Assembly (NCBI GenBank): GCA_023213395.1
Contig: CM041465.1
Coordinates: forward strand, 79,305,741-79,369,740
Origin: Cycas panzhihuaensis
Taxonomy: Eukaryota; Cycadophyta
Length of the DNA: 64,000 nucleotides
Reading direction: 5' to 3'
In this document: positions 49,411 through 60,563 of the stretch, in pieces
How positions within the stretch are numbered: position 1 is the stretch's first letter
Layout: each line of letters starts with the position of its first letter
The notes under the pieces: model-generated
Databases searched by the model: none
The model's input: the letters and a program-made list of their open reading frames with translations, nothing else
What the model was told of the DNA's origin: nothing
Position numbers and translations under genes: made by a program

Positions 49411-49632
49411 GGGTACGCTTGCCTTTATGAAGGGCTTACAGCAATATGCCCGAACAATTGCCCAAAAGAAAAATATTTTGTTTGGACGGATATGCCTGCC
49501 TGTGAAGAGGGCTTATGGCAATATGCCCAAAAGAAATCTGCCTAGGGTATGCCTGCCTATGAAGAGGGCTTACAGTAATATGCCCAAAAAAAGAAAATAT
49601 ACTGTGGAAGGCTTGCCTGTATAGAGGGCTTC
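49411..49632. repeat. degenerate tandem repeats in the leader of E
   Basis: Four loose copies of TATGCCTGCCTRTGAAGAGG followed by GCTTAYRGYAATATGCCC, spaced roughly 60-80 bp apart. They are the same sequence family as the 44-bp array of F. Confidence 0.85.
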
Positions 49633-49646
49633 TAGCTTTTTTTTTT

Positions 49647-49649
<3 letters not shown>

Positions 49650-49743
<94 letters not shown>
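49650..49743. repeat. compound microsatellite (TA)n(GATA)n
   Basis: About 27 TA units are followed by about nine GATA units, then TGTGTGTG, in the leader of E. Confidence 0.95.
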
Positions 49744-50352
49744 GTGTGTGTGAAAAAATGTAGAGGGACTGAGGAACTTGCAGAAAGACTAAAAATCTTT
49801 AGAATCTGTTTGTTTGTACAGATCTAGGGCTGTACGGCTGTATGGAATTCATACGGTCAAAAATGAAATGGACCTCATTTGAAAGATTATCAGGTCGCCT
49901 ATGTGAATCTGTAGTCGGTTTCCCAATTGGATTTATGTTAAGTGAGGTATTTTCATCTAAAGCAATTTTTGTGGCTAGGGTCATGCTTTTTGCTCATTTT
50001 AAAAAATACAACAAGATTTATGATTTGAATCTATACTTGATGGATAGATTTTTTCAAAACAAAGATTTCAAGAGCAATTGGGAGAGATTTGCCTAAGTAT
50101 TTTAGAAGAAATCAACAATCGAAGCTCCAAACCCGTGCCCTCTGTTTTTCGGCCTTTTCCTCAATTTTTTTCGCGATTCGGACTTTGAGTCTTTGGAGAA
50201 AATTATTGTACATCTCACGATGCTCTTGCTGGTAAATTTTCACCAAATTCTGGACACTTTTTTTTTTGTCCATACAGTTACCGCACGGTGTCCATACACT
50301 TCTGCAAGTCTGAAGTTTTATTATTTAAAGCCTTTTCCCAAAAACCGACTTG
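49744..50352 (-). other. 5' leader of E
   Basis: Non-coding sequence between the microsatellite and the primer site. No domain, no further repeat. Confidence 0.5.
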
Positions 50353-50366
50353 GCTCTGATACCAAT
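50353..50366 (-). other. primer-binding site of E
   Basis: The minus strand reads ATTGGTATCAGAGCC; TGGTATCAGAGCC is a perfect complement to the plant initiator tRNA-Met 3' end. Confidence 0.93.
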
Positions 50367-50681
50367 TGATGTGATTTTGTGCTCAATCCTCCTTGCTTTA
50401 GGCACGAAATGTTCATGATTCTGAGGGTTTTCAAGAAGAAACGAAACCTGAGCAAAGCCAGAGGAGAGGAGAGAGAAAATCTCCACTTGTATCTCTTCAT
50501 TTGTTTCTTTGAGAATTGTACATCTTTATACAAACTTGAGTAATGTGGGATACATGTGTACCTAATTATTAATTAAGTATCCTAAGTAACTTTTACAATG
50601 TCGTATATATCTGGGTATCATTAAGTACCTCTTTATAATGTTACTTAGAAAATACAACTAAGACTAATCATACACTTATCA
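50367..50681 (-). repeat. 5' LTR of E
   Basis: Direct repeat of 42505-42840; 315 bp; the difference in length is mainly two small indels (near 50410 and 50540). Confidence 0.94.
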
Positions 50682-50686
50682 TTTAG

Positions 50687-51580
50687 GCAGATTTCAAGAT
50701 ATCTTGAAGGAAGATTTGGGAAACTTCCCATTGTGAGCCCGAATAGTTTTGAAGATTCTAGGGATGATTTAAAGGACAACATCCATACAGGCATCCCAAC
50801 AAACATCCTATAAAGCATCCCACTATCATTTCATGTTGTTGATATCCTATAATATAGATAGAATTGAGGTATCTACTAATTTAATTAGGCATATCACCAG
50901 ATTACCATGTGTTGGAAGGGTTCCAACCAAAATGAAACAAATAGAAGTGGATAGAGAATTGGGTTTCCATGCATTGTGTAAACTAGGTTTTAGGACATAT
51001 ATTGGAAGAACAAAGATTGATGAGTTGATGGATTCTAAGTTGCAATGGCTAGCCAAAATCTATGTCACTTGATTCTCAAGAAAAAAGAAATTTACATATT
51101 GTCTTGCTAGAATATTGATTGCCCTTCAAGAGGTGCAGAAGGGAAGCCAACTAAATTGGAGCAAATTCATGGCACAATCACTCTAGAAACAGTTAGAAGT
51201 AGTAGAAGGGCCAACAACAACCTTTAAATACCCTTCCCTACTATCAGGGTGGTTGTTTTCTTAGATTCCCACAGCACAACCACCCCAAGAAGAAATTGAA
51301 GAGGAATGGGCCCTACTACAACAATGGATGAGTGTATTTCCTATGGATGTTCATTTAGAAGAAGTTTGACAACAATCGGTTAATGCAACAATGAGGTGTA
51401 TCACTCTACAGTTTCAAGGTGTTACATACCTTATTCATCCTCATTGTCTAAAGAGAAAAGATAGAAAATAAACACAATAGGTGGTCAAGTCAACAATAGA
51501 GGCAGAGTTAGTTGAGGACACAACCCTACCATGCCAATCATAGTTGGTTGAGGGAACTTCCCAAGGTGGGGCAAGTATTG
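50687..51580 (+). pseudogene. downstream reading frame of C (unidentified, after integrase)
   Basis: Beyond E, host C continues with a coding-like stretch: DLGNFPIVSPNSFEDSRDDL-type sequence near 50710-50770, the open piece 50833-51072 (NLIRHITRLPCVGRVPTKMK, DRELGFHALCKLGFRTYIGR, LMDSKLQWLAKIYVT), then YCLARILIALQEVQKGSQLN near 51095-51160 and EEEWALLQQWMSVFPMDVHL near 51300-51360. It lies after the integrase and before the 3' LTR, where Athila/Tat elements can carry an extra frame. I recognise no domain and see no signal peptide or membrane segment, so an envelope-like role is not supported. Confidence 0.5.
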
Positions 51581-51839
51581 GAGACAAAATCTAGCAAATG
51601 AAGGGTTGGTTGGATAAACTTGTGGAAAATCAAAAGTAGCAACAAAAAATTACAAAATTACAAAAAGAATTAAAAGATAAAACATCAAAAGTAGAGAATT
51701 TAATGAAAATCACTGAATGAAAATCAATGAAGATATGATAGAAGAGGCACACAAAAAGGATGCCCATATTGGCGAGCTATAGAGCAGCTCGTGAGTAAAA
51801 GTGGGGAGAAGGTGATCTACTATTAAAAGCAAAATTTTG

Positions 51840-51917
51840 ATAAACATACAAGCAAGAATTTTTAGCAGCGTTGAGCAAGAATGCTCAAAGCATTTGATGA
51901 ACCCTCACATAGATGGA
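51840..51917 (+). other. 3' terminal motif of C shared with G
   Basis: TTGAGCAAGAATGCTCAAAG (about 51869) and GAACCC before the LTR-like start parallel GCTGAGCAAGGATGCTCAAA and GACCC before the 3' LTR of G (44363-44405). It suggests that C and G share their 3' replication-priming region. Confidence 0.5.
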
Positions 51918-52561
51918 TGTAGTGGATTTTGCTCCAGGATGCTTGGGAATACTCAAGGACATTCTAGGAATGGTTATGAAAGAGGATCTAGCATGAAAAT
52001 AGTTGAAATTCAACCAACGAACGATTTAGGGAAGTTTCTAGAATGCAAGGGATGGTTGCTAGTTGAGAAACTTGCTCTTGGGGAACGATTCTTAATAGAT
52101 GTCAGAATAGTTCTAAGATGGTTTTGTAGCTAGTGGGACAGTTCTGGATCAATGAATGCTTCCTGGAAAGGTTTTGTGTTGAGACTCCAAAAAAGACATT
52201 TGAACAGCCCTACAAATGTACAAAGCAATGCCTGTTAGTCATTTATTAGGGTTTTGTGTTATGAAAAATCAAAGGATATGATTATAAAGTTGTACCTTTT
52301 TGGGTTTTTGGCCATGTAAAATCACATAAATAGGGCATTCTCTCATTGGATTTAATAGTGAGAGATAGACATTGAAAGTGATGTAATGTTCTATGAGTAT
52401 ATTTAATGTTGATTAATGAAATATACAAGTTAAAAGGAAAAGTATTGTGCATTATATGCAATTGATGATTGGTTGCTTATGTTGAGATTGAGTATGTTGC
52501 ATATGTGGGGAATGTTGTAAAGCTGCTATATATGTTGTAAATAATCTAAATGCAATCAACA
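51918..52561 (+). repeat. presumed 3' LTR of C (end approximate)
   Basis: It begins TGTAGTGGATTTTGCTCCAG after the shared terminal motif, has a CACATAAATAGGGC TATA-like segment near 52325, and ends at a candidate CAATCAACA. No partner LTR was found, so it is inferred from position. Confidence 0.4.
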
Positions 52562-54644
52562 TTAAGGAGTAAAGAGGACATGTGGCAACTACGTTATCAG
52601 GGAGTTTTGGGATGTTAATGGGCCAAATAGTCATCAACAAAGTACCTTGTACTTTCTTATGCACAAAATTAATGCTAAATTTTTCTTCATGAAATGACCT
52701 TCCTTTCTCTTCCCACCTTTTCCAAAATTTCCCATGAATGGTATTGTCATGGGACAAAAATTAGCCATTAAAATACTATATGAATGAAATATGGGTGCCA
52801 TTTCAACACCATTTGGATGTGTTTGAGCACAAATGAAGCACATGAAGGGTAGTGTTCACCATTTGGATGTGCTCGAGCACAAATGAAGCATATGAAGGGT
52901 AGCAATTGAATACAAGGATGGTGATCATTATAGTGTCTTTTGCAAATTGTGTTTTTTGCATAAACAGAACATTTGAAGACATCTAGCAAAACCCAAGGAC
53001 ATTGTTCATAAAATGAAACGCATAAACCCCTGAGACTAAATGCAAGTGATGCAACAATATAAGACTGTTGGGACATGATCTTTGTACATAGAAGAACCAT
53101 AGAAAGTTTAATGATAGAATGCAAGACCTTTTGTGATTCCAAAGTTAATTGGGTGTTATGGTTGTGAATAAATGGAACACATGAAGAACAACTATTGGAC
53201 ATTATGATTTTGGCCATTATAGAGTTCGTTCATCACAAAAACGATCAATAAGAATCTCAAGAAACTTTACCAAGCATGTGAAAATGTAGAACAATGGACA
53301 ACAAGAATTTCAATACACCTTATGAAATGAAAGAATATTTTTTAAGCAAATAGAAAGAATTACCAATTCACATTGATGAGAAACCATCAATTCATTTAAT
53401 GTAAGTCATCTAAACAGTGAAGACTAAAATGCACTTTATGTAAATAACAAACTTAGCCAAGTAAATGACAATGGTTAGTTGTGCTTTGTAGTTGAGTTAG
53501 TTAGCTAGGGTTAAATGTAGTTAGAAGTTAATTAGTGAAGATCTAAAACTACGTTCTATAACACTCAAGAAAATTTATGTATTTTTATTATAACCCTAAG
53601 AAGAGGCATGTATCATAACCCTAAATGGGACCATGTTTTATCATTGTGACCCTAAGGGGAACTTAAGTGTGTAAAAGAGGTTATGCCCAGTGGAAAAAAT
53701 TTGCACTTATGAATTGGATATTTATAAGACCCTCAAGGGGTGACTCTTCACCCTTCACCTCACTAATGGCCTTTTATTTCATTTCCATTGACCTTTCGTT
53801 GTGTTAATTCCATGTAATATTTAAGGGCAAATGAATTGGGCTAGAGGGCAATTGTTGCGCATGAGCGTTTTTGGCACATTATGTACATTACGTAATAAAT
53901 ATGGTCATTAATGATCATTATGAAAGGTTGTCCATTACACGGAGGGTCACAAGGGAAAGCGTATTTAAGTAAGTTAATTACAACAGAAGGGGGGCATCAA
54001 ATGATGGATCAAAATTAAAGGGGCTAGTGTGAAGTTTATGGTACAAGTCTTCATATTCAACCTGGGGTTGAGGCTCATCCATGATGATCATGTAATAACA
54101 TAACAGTCTTTCTTTTATTGATATTAGATCATAATTAATGCAATGAGTAACGATTGATTGGTGTATCACTTGTAAATAGCATATACTTGTATCATAGTAT
54201 GTGTCACTCTTCATGAATGCTTTCATGTCAATTATTATGTTCTGATGCAAGTGGTTACGTTATGATGAATCTTGGGATGTGATCATGGTGTGTACATCCA
54301 TGGTACATCGTGGCCTATAGACTGATGATCTTGATTCTTCTTCATTGTTCTTTCTAGACCTAGACTAGGGGAAAACCTTTTCAACATCTAGTGTCCTAGT
54401 CGATCTAGGAAGTAATAAGGGCTTGTCTGATCATGGTTGGTGACAATAACCAATGATTGAGAGTGGGAATCCAGGCTCCAGGCCAAAGGCAAGGAGTTGA
54501 AAGAAAAACAAATAGTGCACAACATTGCTACAATAAAGGGTGGAAAAAAAAATTGATGGTTTTCAATAGAGGAGTGGATGAAGACCTGATGCATCATTGT
54601 AATGTGTGCAAAATAATTTGTATTGCAAATAGAGAGTCAGATAA
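52562..54644. other. unassigned AT-rich region
   Basis: About 2.1 kb without recognisable coding sequence on either strand. The longest open frame (149 codons, minus, 52768-53217) has no domain and overlaps a 50-bp tandem duplication. I see no LTR, primer site or tRNA. It may be older intergenic DNA or the remains of an LTR. Confidence 0.5.
52808..52907. repeat. 2 x 50-bp tandem duplication
   Basis: Copies start ACCATTTGGATGTGTTTGAG (52808) and ACCATTTGGATGTGCTCGAG (52858), with a few differences. Confidence 0.9.
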
Positions 54645-54941
54645 TGTTAGAATTAATGTTTACATAGGTCTAATGGTGAGTTAGTGAGCCATAAAGTCAT
54701 CACTAGTTTGATGACACTTAACAATAGTTACATAAAGCTTTTAATAGACTTTTGACATGTGTCAATGCAATTATAGGTTGGGTGTGAACTATTACTAATC
54801 CCGCTTATACATATATTGTATATTGTGTATTGAACATCATTTTGAATAAATAAAATTTGTTTTGAAGCTAGGTTGATTCTACCTACCAAACTATGTTTCA
54901 ATTTTGTATTGGTTTTATTATGTTCCTAGTTCAAACTTTCA
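54645..54941 (+). repeat. 5' LTR of K
   Basis: TGTTAGAATTAATG...AACTTTCA, 297 bp, directly followed by a primer site. The left boundary rests on the TG start typical of copia LTRs; there is no partner copy in the window. Confidence 0.7.
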
Positions 54942-54943
54942 CT

Positions 54944-54956
54944 TGGTATCAGAGCA
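54944..54956 (+). other. primer-binding site of K
   Basis: TGGTATCAGAGC, an exact initiator tRNA-Met match, lies two bases after the LTR end. Confidence 0.85.
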
Positions 54957-56660
54957 AGGTTAATTCGTAGGTTGTTGATTAATTTTTTGACCTATAAAAC
55001 TATGAGGATCCAATTCAAGGTAGGTGATTTTAAAAGTGATTTTAGTTGGCATTAAAGCTAGGTATGCTGTGAAAATTTTTTGAGTCCTTTGTGGAATGTT
55101 GAAATGCTATGCAATTCTGAGTACACATAGAATTCAAAGTTTATTACCATGGGTAGGTTTTTGTTCTTCCAATACATGGTTTTAAGACCAATAAAATGTG
55201 TCGATAACACATTCAAATCCTAGAACTATCCTATTCACTCATAGGGATGTTGTAAAGGGAATATTTTCACCACTGAGTTTAACAAGTGCATATGTATGTT
55301 CAAGAGTGGCAAACTGGGAGGAGCAATTCTAAAAATTACTAATAGCCATGAGGGAGTAATAAACACAACAATATATGATTGAGATTTTTAATCTCTGCTA
55401 ATGGAATTATACAATGGGACTATCAAAATCTGAATCATGAAGGCCATTGTCTTGACATTTCTAAAAATATTACTGACTCTGTTACATCCATATTGATGTT
55501 GTTGGTCCAATAGATGTAGCAAATTGTGTTGTGGGTGCATGCTTAATTGGTGAACTTCTGTTGTGCAAGGTTTTCTATGCACTAAATAGAGGCATTGCAA
55601 TTGGTTTATCCTATGAACGTGAACTTGTGACACAATTGCTTTGAACCGTAAGAGTTTGCTAGATTGATCAGATGATTTTCGTCAGGACACTGGGATGGAC
55701 TAAGCATGCCAAGGTCCATTAGCTCGTATATAGAACAAATGGCAAGGTGAATGATAGAGCCTGCATTCACGTGATGAGGTTGGATGCTTCATTATGCCAA
55801 TGACAAGTAGATCAGGTCATAACTAAAGGACACAAGCCCATAAACGGAGAGAGGAGCAAAAGAGCACACAGTTTGTAAAGTAAATATTGTTAATGATAAA
55901 TCAAATGAAGCCCATCAAAAGAGAATTCATCTGTGATTTGTTCAACGGATTCCCTCTTGACTGGTTAGATGCGCTAGAGTAACAATGCAGGGAGACATCG
56001 ATTGGAAACCCAAAGACACTATTTGAACATACAAACAAAGTCAAAAATTCAAAAAAAATTTAAAGTTGAATGTCACGTAGATGAGCCAAATCAGACAAAA
56101 ATCTAGCGGTGAAGGAGGAGTTGATAAGAACCCCAAACGACTTAATCAAATATCACCATACAAATAAAATTGAAATGAACAAAAGGAGAATTCGACAAAA
56201 AATTGCCAATGTCATTGCAAAATGCAAGCATAATATTCGCCTTCAATAACATAGGTTAAAATTATTTTTTGTGATTTTGTAATGTTGGAAAATATTAGAC
56301 CATTTTTAATTTGTGTTTGAAATCCAATCCTAAGTCTTTTTTGTTGAGAGCTCCTAGTCACAAGGGAGACAAAGTGCTAAAAACAATTTATGGTTTAATT
56401 AGAGGTTTATTATAAAATTTGAGAACGCATTTCTATAACAATTTTTTATGTTCTTTCATATTAGAATGGTCGCATGATGTAATTCTAGCTCCCTACATGG
56501 CAACTTAGGAATATCATATTTTTTAGGTGCTCTACAAAGTGATTGAAAATCTCAAAAAGACAAAAATAATAAAATGACATTTTTTAGGTGTGTTAACACT
56601 ATTTAATGACCACTTTTGTGTGTTTTTTGATGTAATTTCTATGAATTTTCATCACATAAC
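54957..56660 (+). other. 5' leader of K
   Basis: About 1.7 kb with no recognisable coding domain or strong repeat. Small open frames lack conserved motifs. Confidence 0.5.
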
Positions 56661-56661
56661 A

Positions 56662-57122
56662 ATGTTAGATGGAAGTTTATTTAATTCCCAAATAAATAAA
56701 TTAGTTGGTGCTAAACGTTATAGTACATGGAAGTACCAAATGATCAATCTATTATGCATGAATGGGCTATGTCAGTTAGTTTAGGGTAAGGTGAAGAACC
56801 ACATAAAAAAATTGCAACTGAAAGGGTAAAGGCAAAATATGAAGGCAAGTCTAATTTTTCCTTAGAACTAATAAATACATTCAACAATGGAGCTCTAGTG
56901 GAGAATGTTAAGAGAGCCCACACTCTTAAGAAAGCTTGGAGTACTACTACTTCTTGTTTTTAGACCAAAAATGATGCAAGGATTATGATTTTAAAGAAAT
57001 AATTGTATATCCTTACAATGACAAGTTCAATGTCTGAACATCTCCAAACTATGAAAATCATAAGAAATCAACTGGAGAATGTTGAAGAAATTATTGATGA
57101 CCAAGACACCATTGTGGCTAAG
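56662..57122 (+). pseudogene. copia gag N-terminal half of K
   Basis: The reading begins near ATG 56662 with KLVGAKRYSTWKYQMINLLC (family KL.G.NY..WK..M...L), MNGLCQLV, then in shifted frame NLSLELINTFNNGALVENV and KAWSTTTS, and finally MSEHLQTMKIIRNQLENVEE and DDQDTIVAKC (family S..E.L..(F/M)..I..QL...G...DDED.V..LL). This is the UBN2-type Gag domain. It is interrupted at 57122 by the LTR of H within the DDQDTIVAK segment. Two frameshifts and a stop are visible. Confidence 0.85.
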
Positions 57123-57673
57123 TGTTGCGTTCCAGTTAACCCCTCTCTTTAAGGACCTGTCAGCCGACTTAAACCCCCAAAAATGAGCACAAGAATGGGA
57201 GTATTAGCCGACTTGCAAGCATGTCTTCTGGCCGACTTCATTCTTGGTTCACTTCTAGTGAACTGTCCCAGTTCTGGCTGACTTCAAGCTGGATATTAAT
57301 TGACCTTTATATATAGGGATCAAAACCCTTATTCTAACATCATCATTTTCGGTTGGATCTCTTTCATATTTTTGGCTCTAGGGCTACAATTGGCTCAACC
57401 TTTTGGCCTGAGATATTTGGAGGATTCCCACCTCCAAGGGACAAGCATTTAGTAAGGATATTCTATTGTATATTTTTGTACTTTCCAGTTTTATTTTTGG
57501 ACAATATATTTACCTTTTATTTGTACTATTTCCATTACTTTACTTCGGTGTTTATGGTGTATTTCCAATATTCATTATTATTTGAGATTGTTGAGATCTG
57601 TTTGAACATATATTAGATCAGTATTTGTGAATCTCTGTGTTATTTCTGAAATAAGATAAAAACTTCTACTACA
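57123..57673 (+). repeat. 5' LTR of H
   Basis: TGTTGCGTTCCAG...TTCTACTACA, 551 bp, followed by AG and the primer site exactly as in B. It contains three GCCGACTT-type repeats near 57165-57290 and a GGAGGATTCCCACCTCCAAG segment near 57420, the counterpart of the U5 segment of B. Confidence 0.85.
57308..57315 (+). promoter_or_regulatory. TATA box in the 5' LTR of H
   Basis: TATATATAGGG in CTTTATATATAGGGATC, at the same relative position as the TATA box of the B LTR. Confidence 0.5.
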
Positions 57674-57675
57674 AG

Positions 57676-57691
57676 TGGTATCAGAGCTTCA
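57676..57691 (+). other. primer-binding site of H
   Basis: TGGTATCAGAGCTTCA; exact initiator tRNA-Met complement over the first twelve bases. Confidence 0.9.
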
Positions 57692-57894
57692 TTGAAGCTG
57701 TCCTATGGAAGAATGTCTTCTGAGAATATAGTTGAAATTTTTTTCCAAAGGGGATCAAGACAGTCTACTCACGTTCACAACAATTTGTCTTTTTTGTGAG
57801 AAGGAAGTGAAATTTTTGCCCACCCTCCTACTCGTGGAACTTGAGAGGAGCCCAAACAGAGTTATGCTCTAAGAATATTATACAACAAAAGAAG

Positions 57895-59058
57895 ATGCCG
57901 ACCACCCAACGCCAATCTAGTCAGGAACAAACCACCATAGACGAAGTAGGAAAGGAAATCCTAGCTTCTCTAGCTAACCTCATGACCCGCATGGACAGAA
58001 TTAACCTCAAGCTAGACGGACCACAAGCAGAACCAATATGAGCCAAATAGGAAAAGGAATGGATAAACATGGATCCTCCAGGCAAAATAGAACAAGAAAA
58101 TACAAGTAATTTTGAAGGAAGATTTAAAAGAGGAGGAAAATATCAAAGGCGAAAAAGTAACGATGGGGCAACAATGGCAAAGGTCACCCTGGAAAAGTTT
58201 GACCCTTACAAATCAAGAGATATAAGGGGATGGATTTTACAAATGGAGACCTATTTCTCAGTCTATGTGATACCAAAAAATGAGCAAGTATCCTTGGCAT
58301 CACTACATTTGTACGATCGAGCTTGGAAATGGTATTCATGGTGTCTTTAGACAAGTGGAAAACAAGCAAAAAGCCGACACAACATGAAGCATGGGCTCAT
58401 AACCCAATATGAAGATTCATGGAATATAGACTATTTTGCCTAGTTGGCAAGATTACAGTAAACAAGCTCAGTCCAGGAGTTTACCAAATAGTTACAAGTG
58501 TTACAATGTCTAATTCCATTAATAGTGCCACCAAAACTCCTTCTGGAAACACACATTAGCGGATTGAAACCTCCAATAAGATATCGTCTAAAAGAAATGG
58601 AGGTACCAACATTAGATTTAACAATCAAGGTAGCAAGATGCGTGGAAGCAGAATTGTAGGAGACTAGACCTACATTCACATGCAAAACGGAAATCTTGCA
58701 GGGATTTAACCCAAATTGGAACAAGTCAGGAACTAAAGCCAAGGCTCCATTAGCAGTTAGAAATAATCAAAAGATAACAACGAAGGAAGAACATATGAAG
58801 AAAGGAACTTGTTTCAAATGTGGTTCAAAGTGGAACTACGAACATCAATGCACCAAGAAAAAGGTATACATGATCAATACCGAAGACACGACAATATTAG
58901 AGCAAGAAGAAGCACCCGAAGAAATTCACAAAGAAGTCAAAGAAAAGCCAGAAGAAGATGAAATCGACGAACTATTGGAACTAGATACAAAAAACGTACA
59001 CATTTCACTACAAGCAATTACAAGACAAAGTGTCACCCCACAAACACTCCAGTTCTAA
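57895..59058 (+). pseudogene. gag of H
   Basis: The start is at ATG 57895 (MPTTQRQSSQEQ). A short coiled-coil-like N-terminus (EILASLANLMTRMDRINLKL) is followed by the capsid domain from about 58170: VTLEKFDPYKSRDIRGWILQ, METYFSVYVIPKNEQVSLAS, LYDRAWKWYSW, and later THISGLKPPIRYRLKEMEV. The knuckle CFKCGSKWNYEHQC at about 58808-58850 has CX2CX7HXC spacing. The open C-terminal part 58696-59058 is acidic (EEAPEEIHKEVKEKPEEDE). Three or four stops interrupt it. Only H retains this Gag in full, which shows what B has lost. Confidence 0.88.
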
Positions 59059-59059
59059 G

Positions 59060-59464
59060 GGATGATTAAAGGGGCGCCTTTCACAATACTGGTTGATAGT
59101 GGCAGTGCACAGAACTTTACAAAGATGGCGACTGCAAAGAAGCTTGGAATTAAAACAGAACCAAGAAACACATTCCAAGTATTAATCACCAATGGGAAAA
59201 TAACACTGTGTGGAGGTTTTTTGTAGAAAAATCAACTTACAAATGAGCAAATATTCCACAAGCACATGCATGTTCGTAATACAAATTGTCGGCATTAATG
59301 CAATATTGGGAATTTAGTGGCTTCAAACATTGGGCAATGTAGTTACTAATTATATGACCAGATTTATGTGTTTTCGCTAAGGACAACATAAATACAAATT
59401 GCAGGCACCATAAACGCCACCAATACAATTGGTTTCTTCACACCGAATGGAGAAGCTCCTCAAA
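59060..59464 (+). pseudogene. aspartic protease of H
   Basis: The active site is intact: PFTILVDSGSAQNFTKMATA near 59075-59130 with D-S-G. It continues TFQVLITNGKITLCGGF, and after frameshifts the block [15 protein letters not shown] near 59330-59375 and RMEKLLKKN at the end. The reading stops where I is inserted, and after I it resumes with PSAYIMTCYKVEI, the usual entry to RT ([12 protein letters not shown]). Stops occur near 59225 and 59290. Confidence 0.85.
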
Positions 59465-59469
59465 AAAAA

Positions 59470-60017
59470 TGTAGCAATCTTACAAAATTCTTTTAAGAAA
59501 TTTTACAAAAATAGACAAAATATCCACCAAATGCACTTGCAAAATATTCAATCAAGAGAAAAATAATACGAATCCACTTGAATACAAATGTAAAGCGGTA
59601 TGAAATGAATATAAACTGAATAGATACAAGATTACCAAATGACTTCGCAATTATTGTTGATAATGAATCCCTCTTCGAGGTGAAGTGCCCTCCACAATGC
59701 TTCTAAAAGGGCCAAAAATACTACAGTCCAAGACTTCTTTAATGATGCCAAAATGAGGCCATAAATCCTCCTTAAATAGGCGGCCAAAAGATGGTAATAG
59801 AAGTCAGCTAGAAAAGGAGGATAAACCTGCCCAAAACTAATACTGGGAGTCAGCTAGAACTCCTCCAAAAATTGGCAGGCTAAAAACTTTAAACGGTCAT
59901 AACTTTTGATACAAATGTCGAAATTAACTTTTGTCTAGACCGTTGGAATCGTCACTTAGAGCCCTTTGATTTGAATGGCCACATGGTATAGTTTTGACCA
60001 TATTTTGGAATGCTACA
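59470..60017 (-). repeat. 3' LTR of I
   Basis: Direct repeat of 61596-62154; it contains CCCTCTTCGAGGTGAAGTG, the inverted U5 segment of the family. Bordered by the purine tract at 60018-60033. Confidence 0.93.
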
Positions 60018-60033
60018 ATTCCCCTCCCCTTAA

Positions 60034-60532
60034 AATAATACTTCGCCCTCAAAGTACTAAGAAATGCTTGTAGGTCGCTTTAATCTTCCAACTACCTCCT
60101 GCTAGATCCTGTAGGTCATGAAGATTTGGTCCGATCTTGCATCTTCTATGGAGCTTTGCTAGCAAATGTCTTGAATTTGCCAATGCCTATTCCTGGGGCC
60201 AGGCACATGTTGTATCTTATTCAGCATCAAGAGTATCCTGGGACCTATGAGGTGTCTCAACTATCTTGTTCTAGTTTTTCCTTGTGTTTGCACATTTTGT
60301 TTTCAAATGAAATGGTTTATCGAAGGAGAAATGAGGATTTTATAAAAAAAATTGATTGTAAAGGTCATGGATTGATGACCGCTTATTGTGAAAAGGAAAA
60401 GAAAAGGTGGAATTATAAACTGAGATCAAGCATAACTTTGAAGGTATAGGAAGAAAGGATAAAGTTTGGAATATGCCTTGGATGGAAATGAAAATTTGTG
60501 CAGGTTTTGTTGGACCAGAACACCTTTTGGGG

Positions 60533-60563
<31 letters not shown>

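Larger units (their letters stand above)
42505..50681 (-). mobile_element. E: Ty3/gypsy chromovirus, carrying G
   Basis: LTRs 42505-42840 and 50367-50681 begin TGATGTGATTTTGTGC and end CACTTATCA. There are exact target duplications TTTAG at 42500-42504 and 50682-50686. The primer site TTGGTATCAGAGCC beside the right LTR is a perfect initiator tRNA-Met match. The minus-strand order is leader with repeats, gag, protease, RT, RNase H, integrase and chromodomain-like tail. G (42975-45252) splits the tail. Frames are moderately open, so E is younger than C. Confidence 0.95.
14304..52561 (+). mobile_element. C: old OTA/Tat-like Ty3/gypsy element, host of the main nest
   Basis: Plus-strand pieces of one polyprotein are spread over 38 kb. 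They are: a pre-RT region and reverse transcriptase (15109-16409), RNase H first piece (21256-21442), RNase H second piece and linker (36486-37043), integrase (40936-41990), a downstream reading frame (50687-51580) and a 3' LTR-like end (51918-about 52561). The gaps are exactly the inserted elements B, L, F and E. RT blocks of the type FAWSYKDL and MHRIDLSKGAKP place it in the Athila/Tat/OTA group rather than the chromoviruses. The 5' end and 5' LTR were not found, and D (4.9-7.3 kb) might be its gag-protease part. Confidence 0.75.
54645..57122 (+). mobile_element. K: 5' end of a Ty1/copia element, interrupted by H
   Basis: An LTR (54645-54941), a primer site and a gag N-terminal half lie in order on the plus strand. 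Gag breaks off at 57122 where the LTR of H starts. The remainder, and the 3' LTR, would lie beyond the window. Gag is stop-broken. Confidence 0.8.

Noticed and set aside
50687-51580. Envelope gene of an endogenous retrovirus-like element
   Set aside because: No signal peptide, cleavage site or transmembrane segment could be seen; position alone is not enough.
52768-53217. 149-codon open frame on the minus strand
   Set aside because: No domain, Cys/His-rich by chance of the sequence, and its end is made of a 50-bp tandem duplication; no support as a gene.
60126-60449. 107-codon open frame on the plus strand in I
   Set aside because: No recognised motif, no homology to family proteins, and antisense to the element; not supported.
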